Positions 20,757 to 30,673 of a stretch of DNA of 64,000 nt are shown in pieces. Within the stretch, counting starts at the first letter, position 1, and the number at the start of each line of letters is the position of its first letter. The notes under the pieces are model-generated. The model had not been told where the DNA came from, ran no database searches, and saw only the letters and a list, made by a program, of their open reading frames with translations. The position numbers were made by a program, and so were the translations under genes. Source of the DNA: Bacillus piscicola (lineage in GTDB: Bacteria > Bacillota > Bacilli > Bacillales > Marinococcaceae); the NCBI RefSeq assembly GCF_022458745.1, contig NZ_JAJJJF010000004.1, positions 150,139 through 214,138 of the forward strand, given 5' to 3'.

Positions 20757-22723
20757 TCTTCGGTTCCTCCCTCCAAATATTCATCAATCGCGGATTTCAG
20801 TCGGGCCTCCGCTTCTTCCATCGTCACGTCTCGCAGCTGAGTCGCTGCGTTTGTTAGATGGCCGCCTCCGCCCAATGACTCCATGATCAATTGGACATTT
20901 ACATCTCCTAATGAACGGGCACTAATACTCATAACCCCGTCCTGTCGTTTGGAAATAACAAATGACCCCTTTACCCCATTCATTGTAAGTAAAATATCCG
21001 CAGCTTGCGCAATTAAAATCTGTTCGAATGTTTCTTCTGGTTTAGCGGTGGCAATTGCCATGCCCTGTTTATAGATATGGGCACTCTCAATTAGCTGCGA
21101 CCGTCGCACATACGTGGCAATATCCTCTTTTAACAACATCTGTACAAGAGTTGTATCTGCCCCGTGAGACTTTAAGAAAGATGCGGCATCGAAGGTCCGG
21201 GATCCTGTCCGGATCGCAAAACTCTTTGTATCGACAATAATGCCCGCAAGCATAGCTGTCGCCTCGAGTACGTCCATGTCAAGCTTCGACGGCTGATACT
21301 CCAAGAGCTCCGTCACTAACTCAGCTGTAGAGGATGCATAAGGCTCCATGTAGACGAGTACCGGATCCTTAATAAATTCTTCGCCTCTGCGGTGGTGATC
21401 CAAGACAACTACCCGTTCGATGGCATCCACAAGGCGCGGCTCAATAACCATGGACGGCTTATGAGTGTCCACGACGACGAGGAGCGTATGGCGGCTTAAT
21501 TCATCAAGTGCCTCTTCCGGCGTAATAAATTGCGACCATAAGTGTTCATGCTCACTGACTTCCTCCATCAGCTTCTGGACGTCGGGATTAATATCATTCG
21601 GATCTACTACAATATACGCGTCTTTTTGGTTCACTTCCGCGATTTTCAGCACCCCAATAGCGGCCCCGATAGCATCCATATCCGGATTTTTATGACCCAT
21701 AATGATCACTTGGTCGCTCTCCATTACAAAATCACGAAGCGCATGCGAAATAACACGAGCCCGAACTCTTGTCCGTTTTTCCATCGCATTCGACTTTCCT
21801 CCGTAGAAGCGTACCTTTCCGTTTGTTTCTTTAATTGCGGCCTGGTCCCCGCCGCGCCCTAACGCTAAGTCAAGGCTGGACTGGGCGAGATTTCCTAGTT
21901 CTTTCAAAGTGGCATCGCCGACACCGATTCCGATGCTTAACGTAATCTGGACTTTTTCTTTACCAGTAACTTCCCGCACTTCGTCTAACACTTCAAATCT
22001 CGTTTTTTCCAGTTGGCGTAATGCCTTTTTGTTCATCACCGCGATAAAACGATCCGATGATACACTGCGGAGCAGAACGTGATGTTCGCTTGCCCATCCG
22101 TTTAACAGGGAGGTAATCTGACTCATCAGCCTGCTGCGAACCTGATCCTCCATGCCTTGGGTGACCTCATCATAGTTATCCAGGTCGACGAGTCCAATTA
22201 CCGTTTGCTCGTCTTGATACATAGCTCTTGTCTCAGCCGTATCCGTCATATCAAAGAAATAAAGAAGCCGCTCTTCTTGTCGGATATAGACGTAATAATG
22301 ACGCTCTTCCAACTTCAGTTCTATCTCTTCTTCCCCTTTTTTTACGGAAGAGAGAAGCTCGGCTGAAATTTCTTGTAAAGATTCACCGACAAATTCTTTC
22401 GGGAGATACATCATCATAAACGGGTTCGCCCACTGGATCTCATATCCATCATTGAAAAGCACAATCCCAATTGGCAGTTTCGTAACCGCTTCTTCCCCTG
22501 CTTTATTCACACGATGGGTTAACGTCTTAATGTACTTCTCCAAATCCCGTTCGAATGAACGCCGGGCAAGAAAGGTGTAGATGATTAAAGCAGCTGTCAG
22601 CGTGAAACCGACTACACCTATTTCCCATTGATAAAAGGTTAAAATACCAATAAACACGATTGCCACCAGAAACAGGGCGATTACATGGTAACCGTGCCAC
22701 CGTCTCAACAAAAACCTAGGCAT
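20753..22723 (-). CDS. gdpP: cyclic-di-AMP phosphodiesterase GdpP (YybT)
   Basis: A 656-residue membrane protein that degrades cyclic-di-AMP, linked to cell-wall and potassium/osmotic homeostasis. Two N-terminal membrane helices (about 14-30 and 37-53), a PAS-like domain (about 80-160), a degenerate GGDEF domain with SSDRF in place of GGDEF (about 175-300), then DHH/DHHA1 catalytic domains from about 335. Metal ligands are visible in [11 protein letters not shown] (His344, Asp348, Asp350), VVDTHKPS and [20 protein letters not shown] is the DHHA1 nucleotide-binding motif. Confidence 0.96.
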   Translation of the reverse strand: MPRFLLRRWHGYHVIALFLVAIVFIGILTFYQWEIGVVGFTLTAALIIYTFLARRSFERDLEKYIKTLTHRVNKAGEEAVTKLPIGIVLFNDGYEIQWANPFMMMYLPKEFVGESLQEISAELLSSVKKGEEEIELKLEERHYYVYIRQEERLLYFFDMTDTAETRAMYQDEQTVIGLVDLDNYDEVTQGMEDQVRSRLMSQITSLLNGWASEHHVLLRSVSSDRFIAVMNKKALRQLEKTRFEVLDEVREVTGKEKVQITLSIGIGVGDATLKELGNLAQSSLDLALGRGGDQAAIKETNGKVRFYGGKSNAMEKRTRVRARVISHALRDFVMESDQVIIMGHKNPDMDAIGAAIGVLKIAEVNQKDAYIVVDPNDINPDVQKLMEEVSEHEHLWSQFITPEEALDELSRHTLLVVVDTHKPSMVIEPRLVDAIERVVVLDHHRRGEEFIKDPVLVYMEPYASSTAELVTELLEYQPSKLDMDVLEATAMLAGIIVDTKSFAIRTGSRTFDAASFLKSHGADTTLVQMLLKEDIATYVRRSQLIESAHIYKQGMAIATAKPEETFEQILIAQAADILLTMNGVKGSFVISKRQDGVMSISARSLGDVNVQLIMESLGGGGHLTNAATQLRDVTMEEAEARLKSAIDEYLEGGTEE

Positions 22724-22734
22724 AGCGTCAACCC

Positions 22735-23673
22735 CTACTTTGTATATGATTCCAGGCGTTTTTTTAATTGAAATCCTAAGTCAATTATACCTAAAATACG
22801 GGCAAGAAGAAGGACAAACGGTAAAAATAACCCGGAGATGAGTAAAATAACCGGTACTGCTTTCGGCCACGCCTTTGCATAAGCGAAATAAAAAATCACT
22901 GTAAAACCTTGCAGAGCCATCACGACTTCCAACAAAGGAAATAGGTTCCAAGTCACCATGTACAAAGCGCTTCCTTCTTCCACCCCTATTATAAATATAA
23001 CGGACACAATTAAATAGTACCAAAGCACAGCTCTTGGGAAATTCCACTCTCGGAAAGGAGGAAAGGCCTCAAAGTCCATACGTAATCGTTTCAAAACCGC
23101 ATAGGCAATCCACTGCGAAATAACAGCATAGCTAACAGCCGTCGCCACAATCAGGACAGGACCGAGATAACCGATTTGATCAATCATTTCATTCCACATC
23201 TCTAAATTTTGAGCCGTTTCCTGGCCAAGTGCCCCGAGCATCGATTCTGCCTGTTCCGTTGATTGCCGCATGATATCTTGCAGCGCGGCAAGCGGATCAA
23301 TATTCAAGATGAGAAGGGATGCAGCATATATAAGGAGGAGAACACTTATGTATGCTAAACTGCTGCCCGCCAAAACGAGAAAAGCATCTTTTTTCCTTCT
23401 GATTAACTCTCCGGCCAATATCCCCCCTGCCCCAGCCAGCAGTGCATTCGGGAGTCCAACCAGTCCTCCAACAACAAATGACAGAAAGAGAGTGACCGTT
23501 CCCATAACCAGGGCCGATTTTATGCCGTAGCGGGCTGTGTAAATAATAAAGGGCAAAGGCATAAACCATAGCAAGATAGAAATAAGAAAAGGAACAAACA
23601 GAGCCAAAAATAACATTACGATAAAAATCCCGCTTACTATGGCGCCTTCCGTTAACCTCCTTGTTTGCTGCAC
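22735..23673 (-). CDS. YybS-like membrane protein (DUF2232)
   Basis: A 312-residue polytopic membrane protein with about eight hydrophobic segments, function unknown. The start is a GTG (MQQTRRLTEGAIVSGIFIVM), decided by GAGGTG six bases upstream; a longer frame begins ten codons earlier. The R-x-L-TEGA start, a GxxxAGxxG-like segment in the N-terminal half and a position directly before gdpP are typical of YybS. It may cooperate with gdpP, but that is inference from gene order. Confidence 0.88.
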   Translation of the reverse strand: MQQTRRLTEGAIVSGIFIVMLFLALFVPFLISILLWFMPLPFIIYTARYGIKSALVMGTVTLFLSFVVGGLVGLPNALLAGAGGILAGELIRRKKDAFLVLAGSSLAYISVLLLIYAASLLILNIDPLAALQDIMRQSTEQAESMLGALGQETAQNLEMWNEMIDQIGYLGPVLIVATAVSYAVISQWIAYAVLKRLRMDFEAFPPFREWNFPRAVLWYYLIVSVIFIIGVEEGSALYMVTWNLFPLLEVVMALQGFTVIFYFAYAKAWPKAVPVILLISGLFLPFVLLLARILGIIDLGFQLKKRLESYTK

Positions 23674-23746
23674 GAACGTCACCTCATTTAAAATACGAAT
23701 CAATCCATTCGTTCATTGTAATGGATTCTTATAAAAAAAGAAAGAT

Positions 23747-23791
23747 GAACCCGATATACTGACACTATGCAATGGCCAGTACATCGGGTTC
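23747..23791 (-). terminator. terminator downstream of rpsR and the small ORF
   Basis: GAACCCGAT pairs with ATCGGGTTC, with inner TACTG/CAGTA pairing; on the minus strand it is followed by CATC and a T-run. Confidence 0.75.
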
Positions 23792-23851
23792 TCGGATCAT
23801 TTTTTCATTCTGTTTTTTCTATTCATGTACTCTTCTATTCGTTATGTTTTG

Positions 23852-24001
23852 TTAAAATCCTGCTGATTCTTCCTCTTTTTCTGGAAGAGTAAACGTAAAC
23901 GAGTTTGCCGCAGGCTCTTCCAGATGGTTCCATTTCTGGTACCCTTTTTTCAATGTCTCCAACTGCTCATTAATACGGGTAATAAACTCCTCAACGCTCA
24001 C
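23852..24001 (-). CDS. small hypothetical protein, 49 aa
   Basis: A GTG-started frame with GGAGG nine bases upstream, translating to MSVEEFITRINEQLETLKKG, then YQKWNHLEEPAANSFTFTLP and a Glu-rich end (EKEEESAGF). No membrane helix. The first half should be an amphipathic helix. It lies between rpsR and yybS and is followed by a terminator hairpin, so it looks like a real short gene. The family is not recognised. Confidence 0.6.
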   Translation of the reverse strand: MSVEEFITRINEQLETLKKGYQKWNHLEEPAANSFTFTLPEKEEESAGF

Positions 24002-24182
24002 GCTGTTTTCCCTCCTCTAAGTCTTGTAGTTCTCTCTAAAAGAAGCACAGGAAGAAGTGGTGCATGGTGCGGTATGCTCTGTATTATCCTATTACCCGAC
24101 CTTGTTGAACGTTCAAACATTTTCGGAAAAAAATCTTTTCAAGAACAGCCTGGAGTGATACTGCCACAGCCAAGGGCACAAT

Positions 24183-24215
24183 AAAAAAACCCTCGGAGGG
24201 CGGCCGAGGGTTTTG
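24183..24215 (-). terminator. terminator of rpsF-ssb-rpsR
   Basis: AAAACCCTCGG pairs with CCGAGGGTTTT around a seven-base loop; on the minus strand a T-run follows. Confidence 0.88.
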
Positions 24216-24217
24216 AC

Positions 24218-24445
24218 TTATTGTTCTTTTGTATATGGAAGCAAAGCCACGTGACGTGCACGTTTGATTGCTCTTGTAAGTTGACGCTGGTATTTAGCAG
24301 ACGTACCAGTCACACGGCGGGGCAGGATTTTGCCACGCTCGGAAATAAACTTTTTCAACAACTCTACATCTTTATAGTCAATCTTCTCGATCTTATTGAC
24401 CGTGAAGTAACAGACTTTTCTGCGCTTTCCTCTGCGACGTGCCAT
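24218..24445 (-). CDS. rpsR: 30S ribosomal protein S18
   Basis: A 75-residue basic protein ([40 protein letters not shown], and the [20 protein letters not shown] core) that pairs with S6 on the small subunit. Third gene of the rpsF-ssb-rpsR operon and followed by a strong terminator. A single Cys remains from the zinc site seen in some paralogues. Confidence 0.97.
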   Translation of the reverse strand: MARRRGKRRKVCYFTVNKIEKIDYKDVELLKKFISERGKILPRRVTGTSAKYQRQLTRAIKRARHVALLPYTKEQ

Positions 24446-24496
24446 GTTTTCACCCTCTTTCCACTAAAAATTATCGCAGCTGTTTGGGAGTCCTTC

Positions 24497-24982
24497 TTAA
24501 AACGGTAAATCGTCATCGGAAATGTCAACCGGCTGACCGTCATCCGCAAAAGGATCATCATTCAAGTTAGTGGAATTCCTATTTGGACTTTGACTGTAAT
24601 TTCTGTCTCCGCCCCCTTGATACCCTTCGTAATCATTCCGAGGCCCTCCGCCTCCTCCGGCGTTTTTAGGCTCTAAGAATTGAACACTCTCCGCTTGAAC
24701 TTCCACGACGTTCACACGACGCCCTTCCTGATTTTCATAACTGCGGCTTTGCAGACGGCCATCTACTCCAGCCAAACTACCTTTCTTCAGGTAGTTGGCT
24801 ACGTTTTCGGCCTGCTTTCTCCACACCACACAGTTTAAGAAGTCAGCTTCGCGCTCCCCCCGTTGGTTCGTAAACGGACGGTTTACAGCAATCCCAAAAT
24901 TGGCAACCGCAACCCCATTTGGTGTATATCTTAACTCCGGGTCACGAGTCAAACGGCCGACTAAGACTACACGATTTATCAT
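24497..24982 (-). CDS. ssb: single-stranded DNA-binding protein
   Basis: A 161-residue SSB protecting single-stranded DNA at forks. The OB-fold spans residues 1-105 ([34 protein letters not shown]). A Gly/Asn-rich flexible linker with GGGGG follows. The acidic tip DISDDDLPF is the docking site for replication and repair partners. It lies between rpsF and rpsR as in most Bacillales. Confidence 0.97.
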   Translation of the reverse strand: MINRVVLVGRLTRDPELRYTPNGVAVANFGIAVNRPFTNQRGEREADFLNCVVWRKQAENVANYLKKGSLAGVDGRLQSRSYENQEGRRVNVVEVQAESVQFLEPKNAGGGGGPRNDYEGYQGGGDRNYSQSPNRNSTNLNDDPFADDGQPVDISDDDLPF

Positions 24983-25008
24983 CAGAACTCCTCCCTCAGC
25001 TCATTCCC

Positions 25009-25296
25009 TTACTCTTCGTTATTGACAATGAGATGGCGGATAACATTGTCATCTATCTTAATTAAACGGTCAAATTCTTGTGTAGCGGCCGGTTCAGCTT
25101 TCGTGTGAACGAGCACGTAATAACCGTCATTCAAGTCGTTAATCTCATAAGCAAGACGACGTTTACCCATTTCTTCGACTTTCTCAATTTCTGCTCCGTT
25201 TGTAGTCAACACGTTGTTGTAGCGCTCAATCTTTTCTTTCACGCCATTTTCATCAACGCTTGGAGCAATAATGTAAATGATTTCATAGTTACGCAT
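25009..25296 (-). CDS. rpsF: 30S ribosomal protein S6
   Basis: A 95-residue protein with a ferredoxin-like fold that binds S18 and 16S rRNA. The start MRNYEIIYIIAPSVDE has GGAGGTG six bases upstream; a GTG inside that ribosome site is rejected. YEINDLNDGYYVLVHTKAEP is characteristic. First gene of the operon; in B. subtilis the S6:S18 complex binds the leader RNA. Confidence 0.97.
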   Translation of the reverse strand: MRNYEIIYIIAPSVDENGVKEKIERYNNVLTTNGAEIEKVEEMGKRRLAYEINDLNDGYYVLVHTKAEPAATQEFDRLIKIDDNVIRHLIVNNEE

Positions 25297-25319
25297 ATGC
25301 GTCACCTCCTTTTGGACTT

Positions 25320-25342
25320 AGCGGCTCTTCTCCATGAAAAGA
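25320..25342 (-). promoter_or_regulatory. leader hairpin of the rpsF operon
   Basis: In the transcript GCTCTT pairs with AAGAGC around a nine-base loop, about 30 bases before the rpsF start. Bacillus rpsF leaders carry an S6:S18-binding hairpin; the diagnostic CCGAA loop was not found here, so the assignment is weak. Confidence 0.3.
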
Positions 25343-25385
25343 GCAAGGAGCAAATGTATTTGTCTACTTTTACTCACATTAAAGG

Positions 25386-25414
25386 ATTATAACAGAACGA
25401 GCCTTCAGATACAA
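25386..25414 (-). promoter_or_regulatory. sigma-A promoter of rpsF-ssb-rpsR
   Basis: On the minus strand TTGTAT, 17-bp spacer, perfect TATAAT; about 85 bases before the rpsF start. Confidence 0.8.
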
Positions 25415-25441
25415 CAATAAAAGACAGTATCCCGCTTTTCC

Positions 25442-26542
25442 TTACACGTTAAAACGGAAGTGGACGACGTCTCCGTCTTTTACGATATATTCTTTTCCTT
25501 CCAGACGCACTTTTCCTGCTTCCTTGGCTGCTGTCATGGAGCCGGCTGCCGTTAAGTCTTCGTAGCTGACTACTTCGGCACGAATAAAGCCGCGTTCAAA
25601 ATCGGTATGAATCACACCGGCTGCTTGCGGGGCTTTCGTTCCGCGCTTAATCGTCCAAGCGCGCACCTCTTGTTCACCGGCTGTGAAATATGTGTCAAGC
25701 CCAAGCAGGCTGTAGGCTGCACGAATTAATTGATCCAGACCAGCTTCCTTGATACCAAGTTCGTTTAAAAACTCCTGTTTTTCTTCGCCTTCCAGTTCCG
25801 CAATTTCTGACTCAATCTTGGCGCAAATCGTAATAACTTCAGATCCCTCTTTTGCTGCATGCTCTTTCACTGCTTTTACGAGCTCATTGTCTTCTTCACT
25901 AAGCAGATCTTCCTCGCTGACATTGGCCACGTACAAGACCGGTTTCATCGTGAGCAGCTGAAAGCCGTGCACCAATTTCTTTTCATCGTCGGTCAGTTCC
26001 AAGCTGCGCGCTGGTTGTTCATTTTCGAAAGCTGCCAACAGCTTTTGCAGTACCGCGTGTTCGGCAAGGGCTTCTTTATCTTTTGTTTTCGCAAGTTTCG
26101 CTACTTTTGCTGCTCGTTTTTCAACCGTTTCCAAATCAGCAAGAATGAGTTCCAGGTTGATGACCTCGATGTCCCGAATTGGGTCTACACTTCCGGAAAC
26201 ATGTGTAATATCCCCGTCGTTAAAACAGCGAACGACATGAGAAATCGCATCCACCTGACGGATATGGGACAGAAACTTATTCCCCAGTCCCTCTCCTTTA
26301 CTGGCCCCTTCGACAATACCGGCAATATCTGTAAATTCAAAAGCGGTCGGAACCGTTTTTTTCGGTTTAACCAATTCCGTCAACTTCTGCAGACGCTCGT
26401 CCGGCACTTCCACAATCCCGACATTCGGATCGATTGTACAAAATGGATAGTTGGCTGATTCAGCACCAGCCTGTGTGATTGCATTAAACAATGTAGACTT
26501 CCCAACGTTGGGAAGGCCTACAATCCCCGTAGTTAAAGCCAT
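25442..26542 (-). CDS. ychF: ribosome-associated ATPase YchF
   Basis: A 366-residue OBG-family P-loop ATPase that binds ribosomes. P-loop [28 protein letters not shown] as switch region; ADI-like ATP-selective region; helical coiled insertion (about 130-200); C-terminal TGS-like domain with [20 protein letters not shown] and [14 protein letters not shown]. Equivalent to yyaF of B. subtilis, upstream of rpsF. Confidence 0.96.
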   Translation of the reverse strand: MALTTGIVGLPNVGKSTLFNAITQAGAESANYPFCTIDPNVGIVEVPDERLQKLTELVKPKKTVPTAFEFTDIAGIVEGASKGEGLGNKFLSHIRQVDAISHVVRCFNDGDITHVSGSVDPIRDIEVINLELILADLETVEKRAAKVAKLAKTKDKEALAEHAVLQKLLAAFENEQPARSLELTDDEKKLVHGFQLLTMKPVLYVANVSEEDLLSEEDNELVKAVKEHAAKEGSEVITICAKIESEIAELEGEEKQEFLNELGIKEAGLDQLIRAAYSLLGLDTYFTAGEQEVRAWTIKRGTKAPQAAGVIHTDFERGFIRAEVVSYEDLTAAGSMTAAKEAGKVRLEGKEYIVKDGDVVHFRFNV

Positions 26543-26631
26543 ATGTTATTCCCTTCCTTCTTCATCTTCACGATCTTTCCATTATATTAAAGAAAGATAC
26601 AAAAAAACAAGGTTGAATCGTTTCCCAAAAG

Positions 26632-26663
26632 AAAAACGGAGACAACAGCGAGAGTTATCTCCG
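26632..26663 (-). terminator. candidate terminator after the DUF951 gene
   Basis: CGGAGA pairs with TCTCCG across a longer loop, followed by five T on the minus strand. Confidence 0.55.
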
Positions 26664-26774
26664 GTTAATTTTTCTAAATATTCTTCATTTTTGTTGATCT
26701 TAGTTACCTTATACCTTTACAATATAAATTAAGAATCAAAATAATCTGTAGGCTGGCGTTGACTGGCAGCTCTT

Positions 26775-26972
26775 TTAATCATCTGTATGCTCTATTATCT
26801 TCTTAAGTTTTTTGGAAAATTCACGTCGCGGCAGCATGACACTGTGCCCGCATCCTTGACACTTTATACGGATGTCCGCACCCATTCTAATAATTTTCCA
26901 ACGATTCACACCGCATGGATGAGGTTTTTTCATTTCAACTATGTCATGTAACGCAAATGGATTTTCGCTCAT
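26775..26972 (-). CDS. DUF951 family protein (YyzM-like)
   Basis: A 65-residue protein with the family hallmarks HDIVEMKKPHPCGVNRWKI, ADIRIKCQGCGHSVMLPR. Three cysteines and a histidine (CG, CQGCGH) suggest a small metal-binding or RNA-binding fold. In Firmicutes it is regularly found between ychF and the parAB region. No experimental role is known to me. Confidence 0.88.
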   Translation of the reverse strand: MSENPFALHDIVEMKKPHPCGVNRWKIIRMGADIRIKCQGCGHSVMLPRREFSKKLKKIIEHTDD

Positions 26973-27047
26973 TTTCCGTCACCTCGATTCTATTACTTCG
27001 TCTCCTCTAAATATATCAGCCTAGTCTTTTCTGCGCAAAAATTACGT

Positions 27048-28067
27048 TTATGAATTCTTTTTTCTTAGGTACAAAGGATGGATCAACACCATAATCAACA
27101 AATATAAATTTAGAAACCCGTACAGCGGGTATAGAAAAGCAATTAGACTAGAGAAGCCGAACTGCGTAACCGGAAGCATCAAGCATAAAAGAAGAAGCGC
27201 CAGCGACCATGGAGGGAGAGCAATAATAGAGCGAAATCTGCTCGTCAAACCAAAAAGTCCTGAAGCAGCGGTTGTGAAAATGGCAGTCCAGAGCAACACA
27301 GCCATAAAAGTTGTCATGTGTCTTGGAAATGATTCTAACAAAGCAAAAAGCGGAATTTCATACAACATAATGTCTTCAGCAGCTACGAGTAATGATTCGT
27401 TATAAAGCAAAGACACAGTGCCGAGGATAAGCCCGCTCCCAACACTTGCGACCCAAATTTCACCGGGCCTCTTAATTTTTCTCCCGGTGGCACCCAACAC
27501 AGCAACGAGCGGTAGTAAATTTAATGAAGTAAACATGAAAGCAGCTGGCCAATTACGTTGATTTTGCCAGTTCACCGCATCTGCGTCCACATGGAGGGTA
27601 TAAAAAGAAAACAACACGAAGGCAAGACTGATAATTAAAACCGGCATCAACAACGAATTAATGCTTGTCAACCCATTAATCCCACGAATTGCAATGATCA
27701 ACAGCAGGGTGCACATGAACACGATGCCACCCATAAAAGGGATTTGAAAGTATTCAAGTGCTGCACCGCCACCGGCAATCATCACACCAGTCATCGTAAA
27801 CAAGTAGAAGATAATGATAGCATCATACCCCTTAGACAGCCGGGGACCAAGGATTTCTACCAGCACCTCTGCGTAATCACTTGTTTGGTGACGATAGCTG
27901 ATGCTTAATACGACATGACAGCTGATCACAAATAAGATTGTGAAAAGCACGATAGCCAGTCCGCTTTCATAGCCAAAAAATTGCCAGATTTCCCGGCCTG
28001 ACGCATACCCTGCACCTATTGTAGTTCCGATAATTAAAAACATCCATTTTAGTCCATCAACTATCAT
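27048..28067 (-). CDS. YkvI-like polytopic membrane protein (LeuT-fold family)
   Basis: A 339-residue protein with about ten transmembrane helices. The first helix has IIGTTIGAGYASGREIWQFF, the broken-helix motif of LeuT-fold transporters of the YkvI group. RGINGLTSINSLLMP is also typical. Probably a sodium-coupled solute transporter, substrate unknown. It sits between the DUF951 gene and yyaC, where B. subtilis has a different membrane protein (yyaD), so it may be a lineage-specific replacement. No partner genes nearby. Confidence 0.75.
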   Translation of the reverse strand: MIVDGLKWMFLIIGTTIGAGYASGREIWQFFGYESGLAIVLFTILFVISCHVVLSISYRHQTSDYAEVLVEILGPRLSKGYDAIIIFYLFTMTGVMIAGGGAALEYFQIPFMGGIVFMCTLLLIIAIRGINGLTSINSLLMPVLIISLAFVLFSFYTLHVDADAVNWQNQRNWPAAFMFTSLNLLPLVAVLGATGRKIKRPGEIWVASVGSGLILGTVSLLYNESLLVAAEDIMLYEIPLFALLESFPRHMTTFMAVLLWTAIFTTAASGLFGLTSRFRSIIALPPWSLALLLLCLMLPVTQFGFSSLIAFLYPLYGFLNLYLLIMVLIHPLYLRKKNS

Positions 28068-28167
28068 CGCTCTCTCCCTCTGTTTCTACTCATCAATTCA
28101 TGGATACATGTATAGAAATTAAATATGGTTCCTATACTGGAACTAATATGAGTAAGGAGAGACCAAT

Positions 28168-28857
28168 ATGCTTGGAAAAAAAACAATCTCCAGCCAATCG
28201 TCTTTTGCATTTCAAGTCCAGGCAAACGCTCCAAGTGCTTCTTCCCTTTTATCCGAACAAATAAAAAAGAAGCTGGATCCAGTGCCTTCTTTACGTGATT
28301 ATGTCATTGTTTGCATTGGAACCGATCGTTCAACAGGAGATTCACTCGGGCCCTTAATCGGTTCTGCTTTAGAGAAAAATACCTTACAGAATTTTCACAC
28401 TTACGGAACCTTGGCGAAGCCTGTACACGCCGTCAATTTAGAGGAACGATTGACAGCGATCTACGAGCATCATACCAACCCATTTGTGATTGCGATTGAC
28501 GCCTGTCTCGGCCGACTGAAAAACGTCGGCAAAATAAACTTTTCTGAAGGACCGGTCATACCAGGAGCAGCGATGAAAAAAAAGCTTCCTCATGTAGGCG
28601 ATATGCATATGACAGGGATTGTTAATGTAAGCGGGATGATGGAGTATTTCGTGTTACAGAATACCCGCCTTCATACTGTCATGGAGATGGCGGACTGTAT
28701 TACAGAGGGATTCATTCAAGCAGATAAAATGTTAAAACGACGTGCTGTCTCTACTATTTTTAATAAACCTGACACCTCTCACTATCAATCAAAACATCTA
28801 TCCGGTGCGGAAACAGCGTTTTCCTTACAGGATGAATGGGACCGGGACGGTAAATAA
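28168..28857 (+). CDS. yyaC: sporulation-associated protein YyaC (Gpr-like)
   Basis: A 229-residue protein of the YyaC family, related to the spore germination protease fold. The hallmark GTDRSTGDSLGPLIG segment (after the VIVCI strand) and the IDACLGR segment are present, followed by GAAMKKKLPHVGDM and MTGIVNVSGMMEYFVLQNT. It reads against the flanking minus-strand genes, as in B. subtilis, and supports a spore-former. The final 25 residues are longer than usual and poorly conserved. Start ATG with a weak GGAGA ribosome site. Confidence 0.9.
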   Translation: MLGKKTISSQSSFAFQVQANAPSASSLLSEQIKKKLDPVPSLRDYVIVCIGTDRSTGDSLGPLIGSALEKNTLQNFHTYGTLAKPVHAVNLEERLTAIYEHHTNPFVIAIDACLGRLKNVGKINFSEGPVIPGAAMKKKLPHVGDMHMTGIVNVSGMMEYFVLQNTRLHTVMEMADCITEGFIQADKMLKRRAVSTIFNKPDTSHYQSKHLSGAETAFSLQDEWDRDGK

Positions 28858-28895
28858 TCGGAAGAGATCCGTTCCCCCATATTTTCTGTAAAAAC

Positions 28896-28923
28896 GAAAA
28901 AAGGTCCTGTTTTACAAGGACCT
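28896..28923 (-). terminator. terminator of parAB
   Basis: AGGTCCT pairs with AGGACCT around an eight-base loop; on the minus strand a T-run follows. Also lies just after yyaC. Confidence 0.8.
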
Positions 28924-28927
28924 CCTT

Positions 28928-29779
28928 CTATTTCTTTTGTTCTAGCAACTCTAGTATTCGTTCTAAATCTTCTTCCGTCATGAATTCAATCTCTATTTTC
29001 CCCTTTCTTTTTCCAGTTTTTATAGAAACCGAGGTCCCAAAGTACGTCTGTAAATCCTCTTCTTTTGTTTGAATAAATAAGGAACGATTATCTTCTTTTT
29101 TTGTTGTTTCACGTGGAACATTGTTGTGATTTAATTGTTGGACAAGTTCTTCTGTCTGCCGGACACTTAACGCTTCATTCATAATTTTTTCCGCAACGAA
29201 GCGTGCATTTTCTTTATCCTTTAACCCCAAAATCGTTCGTCCGTGACCCATTGAAATATTTTTTTCGGCAATGTCATGCTGAATTTCTTCCGGCAGTTGG
29301 AGTAAACGAAGATGATTTGCAATATGGGGCCTGCTTTTTCCGAGGCGTTTAGAGAGCTCATCCTGCGTTACCCCTAAATAGGTCATTAATTTTTCATAAG
29401 CTCGGGCTTCTTCCAGGGGGTTGAGGTTTTCTCTTTGCAAGTTTTCAATTAACGCAATCTCCATCATTTTCTCATCTGAGAATTCTTTTACGAGCGCCGG
29501 CACGGTCGTGAAGCCCCCTGCTTTTGCCGCTCTGAACCTGCGTTCACCTGCTACAATTTCGTACCCTTTAATACTTTTCCGAACAATCAATGGTTGCAGG
29601 ATGCCGTGCTCGTTAATTGAATCTTTCAATTCACTGATCGCATCGTCTGTGAATATTTTTCGCGGCTGATAGGGATTCGGACGTAAATCCTTCACTTTTA
29701 TTTCCTCTACGTTCTGATCACGTTTTTTAGACTCTCCTGGGAACAGAGCATCCAGTCCTCTTCCAAGTCCCCTACTCAT
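28928..29779 (-). CDS. parB: chromosome-partitioning protein ParB (Spo0J)
   Basis: A 283-residue CTP-dependent DNA clamp that loads at parS and recruits SMC. N-terminal ParA-stimulating peptide (MSRGLGRGLDALF), CTP-binding motif GERRFRAA (78-85), ENLQRENLNPLEEA, helix-turn-helix (TQDELSKRLGKSRPHIANHL), C-terminal dimerisation domain. It overlaps parA by eight bases. A parS site lies inside the gene. Needed for segregation and, in Bacillus, for sporulation. Confidence 0.97.
   Translation of the reverse strand: MSRGLGRGLDALFPGESKKRDQNVEEIKVKDLRPNPYQPRKIFTDDAISELKDSINEHGILQPLIVRKSIKGYEIVAGERRFRAAKAGGFTTVPALVKEFSDEKMMEIALIENLQRENLNPLEEARAYEKLMTYLGVTQDELSKRLGKSRPHIANHLRLLQLPEEIQHDIAEKNISMGHGRTILGLKDKENARFVAEKIMNEALSVRQTEELVQQLNHNNVPRETTKKEDNRSLFIQTKEEDLQTYFGTSVSIKTGKRKGKIEIEFMTEEDLERILELLEQKK
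29105..29120. promoter_or_regulatory. parS: parS site inside parB
   Basis: TGTTTCACGTGGAACA, whose complement TGTTCCACGTGAAACA is identical to the B. subtilis parS found within spo0J. Located about 10 kb left of dnaA. Confidence 0.93.
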
Positions 29780-30533
29780 CGCTCACCACTTCCTTTGCTA
29801 AATCTACATACACCTCTGCACCTTTTGACTTGGCATCATACAAAATAATAGGAAGTCCGTGGCTTGGTGCCTCTCCTAAGCGAACATTCCGCGGAATGAT
29901 AGTCGCGAAAACTTTATCTTGAAAGTATTTCTTCACTTCTTCAATAACCTGCAAGCCAAGGTTCGTTCTAGCGTCAAGCATGGTTAATAGAACCCCTTTA
30001 ATGGCAAGTTCTGTGTTCAAGTGTTTTTGAACGAGTCGGACTGTGTTGAGAAGCTGACTTAGACCTTCCAACGCGTAATACTCGCATTGAACAGGGATTA
30101 AAACGGAATCCGATGCGGTTAAGGCATTAATTGTCAAAAGACCAAGAGAAGGAGGACAGTCAATAATGATAAAATCATACTCTTTCTTTACGTCGCTTAA
30201 TGATTTTTTTAAACGTATTTCTCTTGATATAGTAGGCACTAGTTCTATCTCAGCGCCGGATAGCTGAATAGTGGATGGCACAACATCTAAATGATCAACA
30301 GTTGATGGTTTTATGATTCGTGCGATCTCTGCATCCTCAACTAATAAATTATAAATACATTCATCAACATCACCTTTTTCAACCCCGGCTCCGCTGGTAG
30401 CATTCCCTTGTGGGTCCATGTCCACAAGCAGAACCTTTTGGCCTATATATGCCAAGCAAGCACTAAGGTTCACGGCAGTAGTTGTTTTTCCCACACCGCC
30501 TTTTTGGTTTGCAACAGCAATCACTTGCCCCAT
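29772..30533 (-). CDS. parA: chromosome-partitioning ATPase ParA (Soj)
   Basis: A 253-residue Walker-type ATPase that works with ParB in origin segregation and modulates DnaA. Deviant Walker A NQKGGVGKTTTAVN, Walker A' DMDPQGNATSG, Walker B IDCPPSLGLLT. The start MGQVIAVANQKGG matches B. subtilis Soj; a GTG four codons upstream is the alternative. First gene of parAB. Confidence 0.96.
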   Translation of the reverse strand: MGQVIAVANQKGGVGKTTTAVNLSACLAYIGQKVLLVDMDPQGNATSGAGVEKGDVDECIYNLLVEDAEIARIIKPSTVDHLDVVPSTIQLSGAEIELVPTISREIRLKKSLSDVKKEYDFIIIDCPPSLGLLTINALTASDSVLIPVQCEYYALEGLSQLLNTVRLVQKHLNTELAIKGVLLTMLDARTNLGLQVIEEVKKYFQDKVFATIIPRNVRLGEAPSHGLPIILYDAKSKGAEVYVDLAKEVVSDE

Positions 30534-30594
30534 CAATACACCCACTTTCCTCTGACTGCTTGTTTATAATGATAATTTTTTCATTGTTTCATTT

Positions 30595-30603
30595 ATTCTA
30601 TCA
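30595..30603 (-). promoter_or_regulatory. candidate extended -10 promoter of parAB
   Basis: On the minus strand TGATAGAAT within CATGATAGAATAAA; the same 13-base string occurs upstream of noc (31628-31638). No clear -35 for either. Confidence 0.4.
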
Positions 30604-30636
30604 TGTTTTTGACGATTCTTTTGCATTAGTTTGGGT

Positions 30637-30673
30637 TAAAAAAATAATCTGCCGACTGTCTTGGCAGATTATT
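30637..30673 (-). terminator. terminator of noc
   Basis: AATAATCTGCC pairs with GGCAGATTATT around nine bases and includes the noc stop codon; a T-run follows on the minus strand. Confidence 0.85.
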
